From: Aquipluma nitroreducens
GTDB taxonomy: Bacteria > Bacteroidota > Bacteroidia > Bacteroidales > Prolixibacteraceae
Assembly: GCF_009689585.1 (NCBI RefSeq)
Contig: NZ_AP018694.1
Span: forward strand, 3,425,001-3,489,000
Direction: 5' to 3'
Length of the DNA stretch: 64,000 bases
Each line of letters begins with the position of its first letter. Within the stretch, counting starts at the first letter, position 1. The notes beneath the pieces were generated by a model. The model was not told the DNA's origin and searched no databases. It saw only the letters and a program-made list of their open reading frames with translations. Positions 17,484-26,206 of this stretch are shown here, one piece after another. A program made the translations under genes and the position numbers.

Positions 17484-17491
17484 CAAAGGTA
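17484..17491 (-). promoter_or_regulatory. Candidate -7 element for the kinase gene
   Basis: The minus strand reads TACCTTTG and ends 5 bases before the kinase ATG. If used, transcription would start at or next to the start codon. Confidence 0.35.
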
Positions 17492-17578
17492 ATCATTAAA
17501 TGTAACGTTGATAGGACTTTAACTTTTCCTTAACAGACTTTAACCGGGCATTAACTCAGTGTTTGCTAGAGGTTAGCG

Positions 17579-17586
17579 TATCTTTG
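17579..17586 (+). promoter_or_regulatory. Candidate -7 element for the Pro/Met-rich protein gene
   Basis: TATCTTTG matches TAnnTTTG. It is divergent from the kinase promoter and would give a 5' UTR of ~130 bases. The -33 element is unclear, which would fit an activator-dependent promoter. Confidence 0.4.
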
Positions 17587-17720
17587 TTACACGAAACGAA
17601 CTAAAACATTTGCTGCGAAAAAGAATGAATTTTAGATGCGGGCTCCTATAGATCGCACAGATTCTTAAAAATAGAGAATGGCTCTTTCAAATGTAAATTA
17701 TTCACTAAAACTATATAATC

Positions 17721-18581
17721 ATGAAAAACAAATTGCTCTCAGTTGGATTAGTTGGATTGACAGGTGTATTGCTCTCATCTTTTATGTTGGTACAAAAGGA
17801 CGGTGAACCGCAGGAACCTAAAAAATCACGCCATATTAAAATGGTAAAAATTGAGGACGGAAAAAAAATGGAACTGGATACGGTTTTGACTGGTAACGAT
17901 GTTTTTGTATGGAATGGCGATACTATAAATCTGGAGAAACACATCAAAAAGTTTAATCGCACTGAGTTTGACAAGATGCATCGGTTTGATGTAAAAGTAG
18001 ATAGGAAGGGTGAACCCGAAGATGTAATGATTATCAACCACAAAGGTGGAAAAAAAGGTGATCCTGCGATTTGGAGAATGTCGCCAGACGATGGTATGGA
18101 AGTAATTACTGAAGATATTGATTCGGTTGGGAAACGAATTATAGTTAGAAAGCGGATGAAGGATGCCCATGGAAACAATATGATTTATTTCAATGAAGAA
18201 AACATGAAGGATTTTCCGCCCATGCCGCCCATGCCCCCTGTGCCTCCGGTTCCACATATGAAAATGATGGGAATTCAACATTCCGGACAAATCATTGATT
18301 TGAATGACCCCAACATTATTTCATTTAAGAAAAAGGAAATGAGTGGCGACCGCGAAAAGATTGAGATCATCCGTAAAAAATCGGGGAACAAGGAAGAATC
18401 GACTTTTAATTTCCAATTTGACGATGAATTGATGCCTCCCATGCCTCCCAATGCACCGGAATTCAATTGGAAATCAGATGGTGATAGTCTTCGCACGAGA
18501 ATTATTGAAAAGAGAAAAATAATAAAAGGAAAAGATGGCAAGGAAATTGATGTAAAAGTTGAGACTGAAGAAAATAAATAG
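17721..18581 (+). CDS. Exported Pro/Met-rich protein of unknown function
   Basis: The 286 residues start with a signal-like hydrophobic segment (LLSVGLVGLTGVLLSSFMLV). The protein is highly charged. It has two Pro/Met clusters, DFPPMPPMPPVPPVPHMKMM at ~residues 164-185 and ELMPPMPPNAPEF near 240, and several short repeat-like KKxxxDxxxGKxxD segments. Similar Pro/Met-rich segments occur in the extracytoplasmic parts of Bacteroidota BlaR1/M56-type proteins, but no peptidase motif is present here. It is divergently transcribed from a kinase whose sensor domain is also proline-rich, so functional coupling is plausible. It has its own terminator. I cannot assign a function. Confidence 0.75.
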   Translation: MKNKLLSVGLVGLTGVLLSSFMLVQKDGEPQEPKKSRHIKMVKIEDGKKMELDTVLTGNDVFVWNGDTINLEKHIKKFNRTEFDKMHRFDVKVDRKGEPEDVMIINHKGGKKGDPAIWRMSPDDGMEVITEDIDSVGKRIIVRKRMKDAHGNNMIYFNEENMKDFPPMPPMPPVPPVPHMKMMGIQHSGQIIDLNDPNIISFKKKEMSGDREKIEIIRKKSGNKEESTFNFQFDDELMPPMPPNAPEFNWKSDGDSLRTRIIEKRKIIKGKDGKEIDVKVETEENK

Positions 18582-18655
18582 CATACTTTTGCGTTAATTA
18601 TGTTGTGCACTTTCCCCCGAAGTCATAACGCGATAACAATTAAACAGAAATCAGT

Positions 18656-18690
18656 AAAAGCGATCGGAATAAATTTCTGATCGCTTTTTT
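18656..18690 (+). terminator. Intrinsic terminator
   Basis: Stem AAAAGCGATC/GATCGCTTTT is followed by a T-run, about 75 bases after the Pro/Met-rich gene. Confidence 0.85.
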
Positions 18691-18768
18691 ATTGTACTAG
18701 TTTCTAAGTGTTTGGAGCATTAATTTGAAAGGTCGAAATCAACAATTTTTATTGTTTTTAAAAGAAGA

Positions 18769-18794
18769 AACCACCGAAGGGGGATTCGGTGGTT
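18769..18794. other. Perfect 10-bp stem-loop in gene-free region
   Basis: AACCACCGAA/TTCGGTGGTT with a 6-base loop. A T-rich tract follows on the minus strand only, yet no minus-strand gene lies just upstream. It could end an unseen small RNA or read-through transcript. The rest of 18691-19150 shows no convincing gene. Confidence 0.5.
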
Positions 18795-19150
18795 CAAATG
18801 CCTTTACATTTCTGTGATGGGCCATACTAACACATAGCGGTCCTGAAATTGAATTTAATGCTGTTTAACTTGAAAAAAATCGCGTTATGTGTTTGCTGAA
18901 TCAAAATTAGATAATTGTTATTTCTGTTGGAATTAAATTCTGTGAACTCATGTTTTTTGTAGACAAACGGCAGTTTTGGCAATAATAAATGTAGTGTGGA
19001 TAATTTTTCTTGAATTTCGATGGTTGTCCAGTTTTTGCTGCATAAACGTCGTTGTGACACATCTTTTTTGTAAACGGTTAACTCGATAATCTGAGATTGT
19101 TTTGAATCGGACTGACTTATAGTATATATAATAATCCGATAAATTATTTA

Positions 19151-19158
19151 TAAATTTG
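19151..19158 (+). promoter_or_regulatory. Candidate -7 element for the ECF sigma gene
   Basis: TAAATTTG lies 24 bases before the sigma factor ATG and matches TAnnTTTG; no clear -33 box. Confidence 0.4.
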
Positions 19159-19181
19159 TGAACCACTAAACAAAAAAGCCA

Positions 19182-19805
19182 ATGCACTCTGTTGAAAATA
19201 AATATGAAGAGCGCATGCTCTGGACAAAGTTTCTCGAAGGAGATACCCAGGTGCTGAGTCTGATTTTTATGCGCTATTCAAATTTGTTATTCGATTATGG
19301 CTGCCGGTTTACAGATGATCAGGATTTGGTAAAAGATTCTATTCAGGAAGTGTTTTGCACGTTGATAAGAACCCACAAAAATTTATCGGACACAGATAAT
19401 GTAAAGCTCTACCTTTTAAAATCGGTTAAGCGAAGAATTATTCGTGAACTGAAGTATGCCAGTAATAAACCGCTGTCATTAGACGATCATGATTATTCAT
19501 TTAACTTCGTTTGGTCTGAAAATTTGGAGAATCAGTTAACCGAAGTTGCTGAGGAGAAGATGCTACTAATTGCTGATGCTATGAATTCACTTACTGAAAG
19601 ACAAAAGGAAGCAATTTACCTACGTTTTAACCGTGGACTCGAATACGAAGAAATATCTTCTTTGCTAGGCCTCAATTACCAATCATCGCGTGCCTTAATC
19701 CATCGAGCCATTGATAAACTTCGTGAAATCGTTCATGTTCAGGAAAGGAAAATCACCCAGATTTTTTTCTCTATTCTATTTGGTAATTCAAAAGCTGTTC
19801 TTTAA
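19182..19805 (+). CDS. ECF RNA polymerase sigma factor (FecI-like)
   Basis: The 207 residues contain sigma-70 region 2 (FLEGDTQVLSLIFMRYSNLLFDYGCRFTDDQDLVKDSIQEVFCTL) and region 4 (MNSLTERQKEAIYLRFNRGLEYEEISSLLGLNYQSSRALIHRAIDKLRE). Region 3 is absent, as in group-IV sigma factors. The next gene is a FecR-type anti-sigma factor and then a SusC with an STN signalling domain, the classic trans-envelope arrangement in which substrate binding at SusC releases this sigma factor. It should activate the SusC/SusD operon downstream. Confidence 0.93.
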   Translation: MHSVENKYEERMLWTKFLEGDTQVLSLIFMRYSNLLFDYGCRFTDDQDLVKDSIQEVFCTLIRTHKNLSDTDNVKLYLLKSVKRRIIRELKYASNKPLSLDDHDYSFNFVWSENLENQLTEVAEEKMLLIADAMNSLTERQKEAIYLRFNRGLEYEEISSLLGLNYQSSRALIHRAIDKLREIVHVQERKITQIFFSILFGNSKAVL

Positions 19806-19876
19806 CACAAAAGAAAGTTTGAAATTCGCATCAACAAAAATCAACAGCTTGTCTTTTGTTTATAGAAATTATAAAC

Positions 19877-21076
19877 ATGGATAAGTACAGAGATTATTCT
19901 GCGGTCGACTTTTTAGATGATGAGCGCTTCCTGAAGTGGCTATGCGATCCAACTCAGGAAGATATTGATTTTTGGAATACTTTTCTTAAAAATCACCCAT
20001 ACAAAAAAGCGGAAATAAAAGAAGCGATCCTTATATCTAAATTATTCCATTCAAGCGAAAATAAGCTTAAGCTCACCGAACAATATGAACTTTGGGAAAA
20101 GATTCAGAATGAATCGAAGTCGTCAAGCCGGACATATTTTTTAGGATTCTTAAAATATGTAGCTGTATTTGTTCTGGTTTTCTTTTCCGGAGCGGTTTCT
20201 TATCGAATTTATCAAAATTTAACCATACAACAACAGTTTCAGTTGGCCGAATCTATTCCCGCGGCTAAAGGCGAAGCCATGATTGTTTTGGCTGACGGAT
20301 CAACGGTATCGCTTGAAAAACAAATGTCTCAAATTTCTTACAGCGAGAATGGCGAACAACTCATTGTAAACAAAGATACGATACAGCTGAAGCCTGGTTC
20401 ACAGGCCGAATCAATCAATAAAGTAATTATTTCATACGGAAAAAAATCAATGATTTTGCTCGCTGATGGCACCAAGATTTGGCTTAATGCTGGAAGTCAG
20501 CTCGCATTTCCAGCCGTTTTTTCTGATGAAATCAGGCAGGTTACTTTGGTTGGTGAAGCTTTCTTCGACGTAGCAAAAAATCCGGAGAAACCCTTCATTG
20601 TGAAAACTTCAGATTTAAGTGTCCAGGTTCTGGGTACACGTTTCGATATTTCGGCTTATCCTGAAGATAAGGTGATTCAGACGGTTTTGGAAGAAGGAAG
20701 AGTTTACCTGAAATACCTGGGGAAAGGAATTTTGAATCGGGAATATGCCATTGAGATGCAACCAAATCAAATAGTCGAGTTGGATAAGGCTTCAGGTACG
20801 GCCAGCCGGAAAATGGTTGATGTTTCAAAATATATCTCTTGGAAAGATGGATTACTCGAATTTGAAAAAGTGGATTTGGAGAGAGCATTAAAGCAGGTTG
20901 AACGTTTTTATGATATAAAAATTCTTCTGTCAGATGATGCAATTAGAAGTTACAAGCTTTCGGGTAAACTGGATTTGAAAGATGAACCTGAGAAAGTATT
21001 AAATGTAATTAAGCTAACAGTACCGATTAACTGGCAGAGAAAGAGTAACGGAGATTTTATAATAACTAAAAAATAA
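19877..21076 (+). CDS. FecR-family anti-sigma factor
   Basis: This ~399-residue inner-membrane regulator has a cytoplasmic N-terminal part (residues ~1-85), one transmembrane segment (~LGFLKYVAVFVLVFFSGAVSY) and a periplasmic FecR domain (MILLADGTKIWLNAGSQLAFPAVF, VTLVGEAFFDVAKNPEKPFIVKT, VLGTRFDISAYPED). A C-terminal DUF4974-type region (LERALKQVERFYDIKI ... YKLSGKLDLKDEPEKVLNVI) ends the protein. It links the STN domain of SusC to the sigma factor encoded 71 bp upstream. I use ATG at 19877; the frame also offers a TTG at 19856. Confidence 0.93.
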   Translation: MDKYRDYSAVDFLDDERFLKWLCDPTQEDIDFWNTFLKNHPYKKAEIKEAILISKLFHSSENKLKLTEQYELWEKIQNESKSSSRTYFLGFLKYVAVFVLVFFSGAVSYRIYQNLTIQQQFQLAESIPAAKGEAMIVLADGSTVSLEKQMSQISYSENGEQLIVNKDTIQLKPGSQAESINKVIISYGKKSMILLADGTKIWLNAGSQLAFPAVFSDEIRQVTLVGEAFFDVAKNPEKPFIVKTSDLSVQVLGTRFDISAYPEDKVIQTVLEEGRVYLKYLGKGILNREYAIEMQPNQIVELDKASGTASRKMVDVSKYISWKDGLLEFEKVDLERALKQVERFYDIKILLSDDAIRSYKLSGKLDLKDEPEKVLNVIKLTVPINWQRKSNGDFIITKK

Positions 21077-21095
21077 CTAAAACCGAAATAAAAAA

Positions 21096-21125
21096 ATCCG
21101 AAGAATGTTCCCGCATTCTCCGGAT
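21096..21125 (+). terminator. Hairpin between fecR and susC
   Basis: Arms ATCCGAAGAATG and CATTCTCCGGAT form a 12-base stem with one mismatch. No long T-run follows, so it may attenuate or process the transcript before susC rather than end it. Confidence 0.5.
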
Positions 21126-21175
21126 CGAAATAAAAAGTGCATGTGATTAGTAATTAAAACTAAACGTCTAAAAGT

Positions 21176-24100
21176 ATGAAAAAAAAGTTTTATCAACGAA
21201 TCTTCCATGATTTTGGGAGATTTAAAAAACTGTTCCTTATTATGAGGTTGTCTTTTATCATGTTGCTGATTAGTACATTAACTGTTATTGGTAACAGTTA
21301 TTCTCAGTCGACTAAATTTTCTTTTCAATTGTCGAAAGCGACAATTAAAGATGTTTTTGAGGAAATTGAGCAAAACAGTGAATTTATTATCGTTTACTCA
21401 GACGATATGATTGATGTTTCGCGCGAAGTTTCGTTAAAGGTATCTGATGTTTCTGTCGAAAGAATTTTAGATCAGGTTCTTAAAGCATCGGGCAATGGTT
21501 ATGAAATTAAAGATCGGCAAATTGCGATTACCGAGCGGAAAGGAGTGCCTGCAATGGAATTAATGACTCAAAATGAACGCGAACTAACTGGTATTGTGAA
21601 AGACTTCTCAGGTCAACCACTCCCAGGAGTTACAGTTATGGTAAAAGGAACCACCATCGGTACAATTACTGACTTTGATGGTAAATTTACCCTTAGAACT
21701 CAGGTAGAAAATAAGGTGCTGGTTTTCTCGTTCGTTGGGATGAAATCACAGGAAATTCCGGTTGCAAATAAAACATCTTTCAATGTAGTTTTAGAAGAAG
21801 AAACTATTGGATTGGAAGAAGTTGTTGCTGTAGGATATGGAACTCAGAGTAAACGGGAAATCTCTGGATCTGTAACCAATGTATCTGAAAAGAGTTTTAA
21901 TAAAGGTGTAACCCGCACTGGTGTTGATTTATTGAAAGGAAAAGTTGCTGGTTTGACAATCACAAATGGTAGTGGCGATATTACTAAGGATCAGACTATT
22001 CGTCTGCGTGGTACATCATCGTTAAACGCCAGTAGCCAGCCTTTCATCGTTGTCGATGGAGTTCCTGGAATGAGTCTAAACTCAGTGGCTCCACAAGATA
22101 TCGAATCGATCAGCGTACTGAAAGATGCTTCTGCTGCTGCTATTTACGGATCAAGGTCGGCTAGTGGTGTAATTCTGATTACAACTAAAAAAGGGAAGAA
22201 AGACCAAACATCTATCGATTATGATGGTTATGTTGCGGTTGATAATGTGACTAACGTTCCTAAATTGTTAAATGCAGAACAGTGGAGAGATTATGCCAAG
22301 ACAAATAATATTAATACTACAGGTATGGATTTGGGTGGTAATACCGATTGGTTTGACCAGATTATGCGTACCGGGATTACTCAAAACCACAACTTGTCCA
22401 TGGCCGGAAGTTCAAAAAGTAGCAATTATAGGGCATCTGTATCTTATTTGAAACAGGAAGGTGTTGTGAAAGACAATGCACTTAAACGTTTCAATGCTCG
22501 TATGACCTTTAATCAGAAAGCTTTTGACGATAAATTGGATTTGACATTTACTGGAGTAATGTCGCAGCGGGATTATAGCCCAAGTGATACACGTAACTTT
22601 GTATTGGCATATAACATGCTTCCTGTTTTCCCGGTAAAGAATGACGATGGTACATGGTACGACAATCAGGAGTACGATCAGGGAAACCCGGTTCGCAACA
22701 TTACTTACAATTCACAGGAGAACAAAAACAGCTTGTATTTTGGAAATATTAAAGCTGACCTTGATGTATTTGCAGGCTTAAAAGCAAGCCTTAATGTACT
22801 GAGACAACGTGAAACCAACGATTATAGCCAATATTACAATTCTCAGACTGAACGTGGCCGTAATGATTTGGGTTATGCCAAACGTGAAGGATGGACTGCT
22901 GATAAACAATTACTCGAAGCTACCCTGAATTACAAAAAGATCATAGAAAATCACAATATGAATTTCCTTGCCGGTTATTCTTACGAAGATAACTATTATC
23001 AAAAGATGGGTGCCCAGAACCGTCAGTTTGTTACAGATCTTTTTGCTGCCAACAATTTGAGTGCTGGTGAAAACCTTCGCTCTGGAGATGTTTGGTCAGA
23101 GAAAAATATGAATAAGTTGATTTCTTTCTTTGGAAGGTTAAATTACACTCTTCATGATAAATACGTATTAACCGCTTCTATCCGTCGTGATGGTTCTTCG
23201 AAGTTTGGAAAGAATCACCAGTGGGGTACATTCCCATCGGTTTCTGCTGCCTGGCATATGAAAGAAGAATCATTCCTTAAAGATGTAAGTTTCATTGATG
23301 ATCTGAAATTCAGGACAGGTTATGGTGTGTCAGGTAATCAGGACGGTTTAAATCCTTACCTGTCGCTTCCTTTGTACGGAAAAGCAGGTCAGTATTATGA
23401 CAATGGGAAATGGTATAGTGCTTATCAGTTCGACCAGAATGAAAATCCAGACCTTCGTTGGGAGCAAACTTCAATGTTTAACATCGGGTTCGATTATAGC
23501 TTCATTAAAGGCCGAATTAATGGTAGTATTGATTACTACAATAAAAATACCGATGACCTTCTGTACACTTATACAGTGCCACAACCTCCTTATCTGAAAG
23601 GAACAATGATGGCCAATGTAGGATCGATGAATAATAAAGGTTTTGAGTTTGTTGTAAACGGAGATATTATCCGTAAGACTGATTTCCGATGGAATGCGTC
23701 ATTCAACATTGCACACAACAAGAACGAAATTACCAGCCTGTCAAACGATCAGTTTACAACGAGTTCAATTAAAACCGGTGATGCCTGGATTCGTGGCGGT
23801 TCAAACAATACGACCCATATTATCGAAGAAGGTAAACCAGTTGGAACATTTTACGGATGGGTTTGCAACGGAATTGATGCAAATGGAAAATACATTATGG
23901 ACGATATGATCGATGGAAAAGCTGGTTTAACAGACGAAGATCGTACTTATATTGGTTCTGCACAGCCTGACTTTACTTATGGACTGTCAAGTGCAATGAC
24001 ATATAAAAACTGGGAATTCAACTTCTTCCTTCGTGGTGTTCAGGGTAACGATGTATTGAACTTCTCAAAAATGTCGTATGCTACTACTCAATGGTTGCCA

Positions 24101-24412
24101 GGCGCTAATGTATTGCAGGAAGCACTCACAATTGGGTTGAAAGAAAGTCCAAAATATTGCAGCTTATACATCGAAGATGGTTCATTCCTGAGAATGGACA
24201 ACGCAAGTATCGCTTATAATTTTGATACAAAGGGCAAGTATGGTATTAATAAGTTAAGAGTGTATCTGACAGGTCAAAACTTATTCGTTATTACTAAGTA
24301 CACAGGTTTGGATCCAGAAGTTGAAATGTCGGGACTTGATCCTGGCGTTGAAGGACGTGAGTATTATCCAAAATCAAGAACTTTCTCTGTAGGAATTAAC
24401 TTGAGTTTCTAA
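21176..24412 (+). CDS. SusC/RagA-family TonB-dependent transporter with STN domain
   Basis: This 1078-residue outer-membrane importer has a signal peptide in the first ~44 residues, an STN domain (TKFSFQLSKATIKDVFEEIEQ, residues ~46-120) and a carboxypeptidase-regulatory-like beta-sandwich (LTGIVKDFSGQPLPGVTVMVKGTT, ~135-210). The SusC plug (VVAVGYGTQSKREISGSV, then LRGTSSLNASSQPFIVVDGVPG and IYGSRSASGVILITTKKGK) precedes the beta-barrel ending in FSVGINLSF. The STN domain is the contact for the FecR protein encoded upstream. It pairs with the SusD-like gene 19 bp downstream. Confidence 0.96.
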   Translation: MKKKFYQRIFHDFGRFKKLFLIMRLSFIMLLISTLTVIGNSYSQSTKFSFQLSKATIKDVFEEIEQNSEFIIVYSDDMIDVSREVSLKVSDVSVERILDQVLKASGNGYEIKDRQIAITERKGVPAMELMTQNERELTGIVKDFSGQPLPGVTVMVKGTTIGTITDFDGKFTLRTQVENKVLVFSFVGMKSQEIPVANKTSFNVVLEEETIGLEEVVAVGYGTQSKREISGSVTNVSEKSFNKGVTRTGVDLLKGKVAGLTITNGSGDITKDQTIRLRGTSSLNASSQPFIVVDGVPGMSLNSVAPQDIESISVLKDASAAAIYGSRSASGVILITTKKGKKDQTSIDYDGYVAVDNVTNVPKLLNAEQWRDYAKTNNINTTGMDLGGNTDWFDQIMRTGITQNHNLSMAGSSKSSNYRASVSYLKQEGVVKDNALKRFNARMTFNQKAFDDKLDLTFTGVMSQRDYSPSDTRNFVLAYNMLPVFPVKNDDGTWYDNQEYDQGNPVRNITYNSQENKNSLYFGNIKADLDVFAGLKASLNVLRQRETNDYSQYYNSQTERGRNDLGYAKREGWTADKQLLEATLNYKKIIENHNMNFLAGYSYEDNYYQKMGAQNRQFVTDLFAANNLSAGENLRSGDVWSEKNMNKLISFFGRLNYTLHDKYVLTASIRRDGSSKFGKNHQWGTFPSVSAAWHMKEESFLKDVSFIDDLKFRTGYGVSGNQDGLNPYLSLPLYGKAGQYYDNGKWYSAYQFDQNENPDLRWEQTSMFNIGFDYSFIKGRINGSIDYYNKNTDDLLYTYTVPQPPYLKGTMMANVGSMNNKGFEFVVNGDIIRKTDFRWNASFNIAHNKNEITSLSNDQFTTSSIKTGDAWIRGGSNNTTHIIEEGKPVGTFYGWVCNGIDANGKYIMDDMIDGKAGLTDEDRTYIGSAQPDFTYGLSSAMTYKNWEFNFFLRGVQGNDVLNFSKMSYATTQWLPGANVLQEALTIGLKESPKYCSLYIEDGSFLRMDNASIAYNFDTKGKYGINKLRVYLTGQNLFVITKYTGLDPEVEMSGLDPGVEGREYYPKSRTFSVGINLSF

Positions 24413-24431
24413 ACCTTAAAATTTAAACAAC

Positions 24432-25964
24432 ATGAAAAAAAGTAAAATATTCATTTTCATAGCTGTCGTAATCGCATCATGGGGATTCTCAGGCTGTACA
24501 AACCTTGATGAAGTTGTTTACGATAAGCTTCCTGTTGACCAATTTGGAAAAAACACTAAAGAGGTTAACTCATTAATCGCTCCAATTTACAGAACGTTAA
24601 AAGACGTATTTCCTTCGAACTATTTCTTGCTCAGCGAATGTTCATCTGATATGGCCATCACTCCAACCCGCAAGGGTGGTGACTGGTGGGATGGAGGTCA
24701 GTTCAAGGAATTGCGTTTCCATACCTGGACTCCGTCAACAAATCTTGTAAAAGATTCATATAACTCGGCAGTTTCAGCAATTACCCTTTGTAATAAGATC
24801 TATTCAATGATTAATGAAAATCCTGCCATTGAAAATAAAGATCAGATCATTGCCGAAATCAGGGGTGTAAGAGCCTTCTGGTATTATACTTTGCTCGATT
24901 ATTACGGAAATGTGCCAATCGTAACTGACTTTAATAACAAAGATCTGCCAAAGACAAGTACAAGAGTAGAAGTTTACAAGTTTGTCCTTGATGAATTGAA
25001 TGCGATTAAAGATGTGGTAAGAGCTGATGTTTCATCGGCCAGTTATGGTAAGATTACAAAAGGTGTGGTTTACACCATGTTGGCAAAAATGTATCTGAAT
25101 GCAACGGTCTGGAATCCGGCCGGCGGAGCTAAATGGCAGGAATGTATTGCTGCAGCTGATGAAGTAATCAAACTTCCTTACCTGATTGAACCAAGCTTTA
25201 AACAGAGTTTCATTGTTAAGAATCAAAACTCACAGGAAATTATTTTCCCGATTGTATTTAGCACCAGCGATGGTGGTAATCACATTGCCCAGCGTACACT
25301 TCACTATTTGGCAGCTCCATCATTGGGACTGAAAATTGGAACATGGAATGGGATCTGCGCGATGCCTGACTATGTAAAGGCTTATGATCCTGCTGATAAA
25401 CGAATAGGGTGGTCATTCCTGACAGGCCCAATGAAAGATCCTGCAACAGGCTTGACTTACATTACAGCTCACGGTCGTCCGCTTATCCACACGGTTGATG
25501 TTACCATGAAATATGGTTTCGATGCTGATGGTTGGGGACAAACAGAACAGGAAGATGGTGCACGTTGCTGGAAATGGGAATTTGAAAGCGGACAGAATGG
25601 TGATGCCGAAAACGACATGGCTATTTTTAGACTTGCTGATGTTTACCTGATGAAAGCCGAAGCCTTAGTTCGCTCAGGTGGCGATATTGCAGAAGCAACC
25701 CGCTTGGTTAATGTTATCCGGAAAAGAGCTTTTGATGATGCAGCAAAATTGAAAACTACTGTTACTCTTGAAGATGTTTATCAGGAAAGAAGGTTCGAAT
25801 TGGCTTGGGAAATAAGTTCACGTCAGGATATGATCCGTTTTGGAACATTCCTGAATGCAATTCCTGGATGGAAAGGTGTAACAGCTTCAAAATATTTGTT
25901 ATTCCCGATTCCGCGTACAGCAAGAGATGCTAATCCAAACCTGACTCAGAACCCAGGTTACTAA
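24432..25964 (+). CDS. SusD/RagB-family nutrient-binding lipoprotein
   Basis: This 510-residue surface lipoprotein has a lipobox Cys (WGFSGCTN, Cys at ~22). The SusD alpha-helical TPR-like fold is represented by EIRGVRAFWYYTLLDYYGNVPIVTDF, MLAKMYLNATVW, and the C-terminal YLMKAEALVRSGG and DVYQERRFELAWE segments. It forms the lid over the SusC channel and binds the glycan. Tandem location right after susC and a double terminator downstream define the end of the operon. Confidence 0.95.
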   Translation: MKKSKIFIFIAVVIASWGFSGCTNLDEVVYDKLPVDQFGKNTKEVNSLIAPIYRTLKDVFPSNYFLLSECSSDMAITPTRKGGDWWDGGQFKELRFHTWTPSTNLVKDSYNSAVSAITLCNKIYSMINENPAIENKDQIIAEIRGVRAFWYYTLLDYYGNVPIVTDFNNKDLPKTSTRVEVYKFVLDELNAIKDVVRADVSSASYGKITKGVVYTMLAKMYLNATVWNPAGGAKWQECIAAADEVIKLPYLIEPSFKQSFIVKNQNSQEIIFPIVFSTSDGGNHIAQRTLHYLAAPSLGLKIGTWNGICAMPDYVKAYDPADKRIGWSFLTGPMKDPATGLTYITAHGRPLIHTVDVTMKYGFDADGWGQTEQEDGARCWKWEFESGQNGDAENDMAIFRLADVYLMKAEALVRSGGDIAEATRLVNVIRKRAFDDAAKLKTTVTLEDVYQERRFELAWEISSRQDMIRFGTFLNAIPGWKGVTASKYLLFPIPRTARDANPNLTQNPGY

Positions 25965-25978
25965 TCAGTTTAATGATA

Positions 25979-26002
25979 TTCGGGATTTATCCCGGGTTTT
26001 TG
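25979..26002 (+). terminator. Terminator after susD-like gene (first)
   Basis: Short stem CGGGA/TCCCG followed by GGTTTTT. Confidence 0.6.
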
Positions 26003-26013
26003 CGAATAATCCG

Positions 26014-26042
26014 GCGGCTTTCCAGAGGGAAGGCCGCTTTTT
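26014..26042 (+). terminator. Terminator after susD-like gene (second)
   Basis: Ten-base stem GCGGCTTTCC/GGAAGGCCGC with one wobble, followed by TTTTT. Confidence 0.75.
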
Positions 26043-26054
26043 ATCCAATAGATG

Positions 26055-26097
26055 AACCCTAAAGCCGACCCTTGAAACAGGTTGACTTTAGGGTTTT
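26055..26097 (+). terminator. Third hairpin before the GH51 gene
   Basis: Ten-base stem AACCCTAAAG/CTTTAGGGTT followed by TTTT. Three hairpins in a row isolate the GH51 promoter from susCD. Confidence 0.65.
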
Positions 26098-26143
26098 ATC
26101 ATGATCTGTCTGGAATTTTTTTTGTAATTGATTACTAAACCTA

Positions 26144-26173
26144 TTTTAAGTGTATATTATACAATTATATTTG
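26144..26173 (+). promoter_or_regulatory. Promoter of the GH51 gene
   Basis: TTTT, 18 bases, TATATTTG (26166-26173). The -7 element is a full match to TAnnTTTG, 33 bases before the ATG at 26207. Confidence 0.55.
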
Positions 26174-26206
26174 TATATCATTATAAACCGAAATAACCAG
26201 CTTAAT

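Noticed and set aside
18827-19187. Two overlapping minus-strand frames of 77 and 79 residues before the sigma factor gene
   Set aside because: They overlap each other, resemble no family and cover the presumed sigma-factor promoter.
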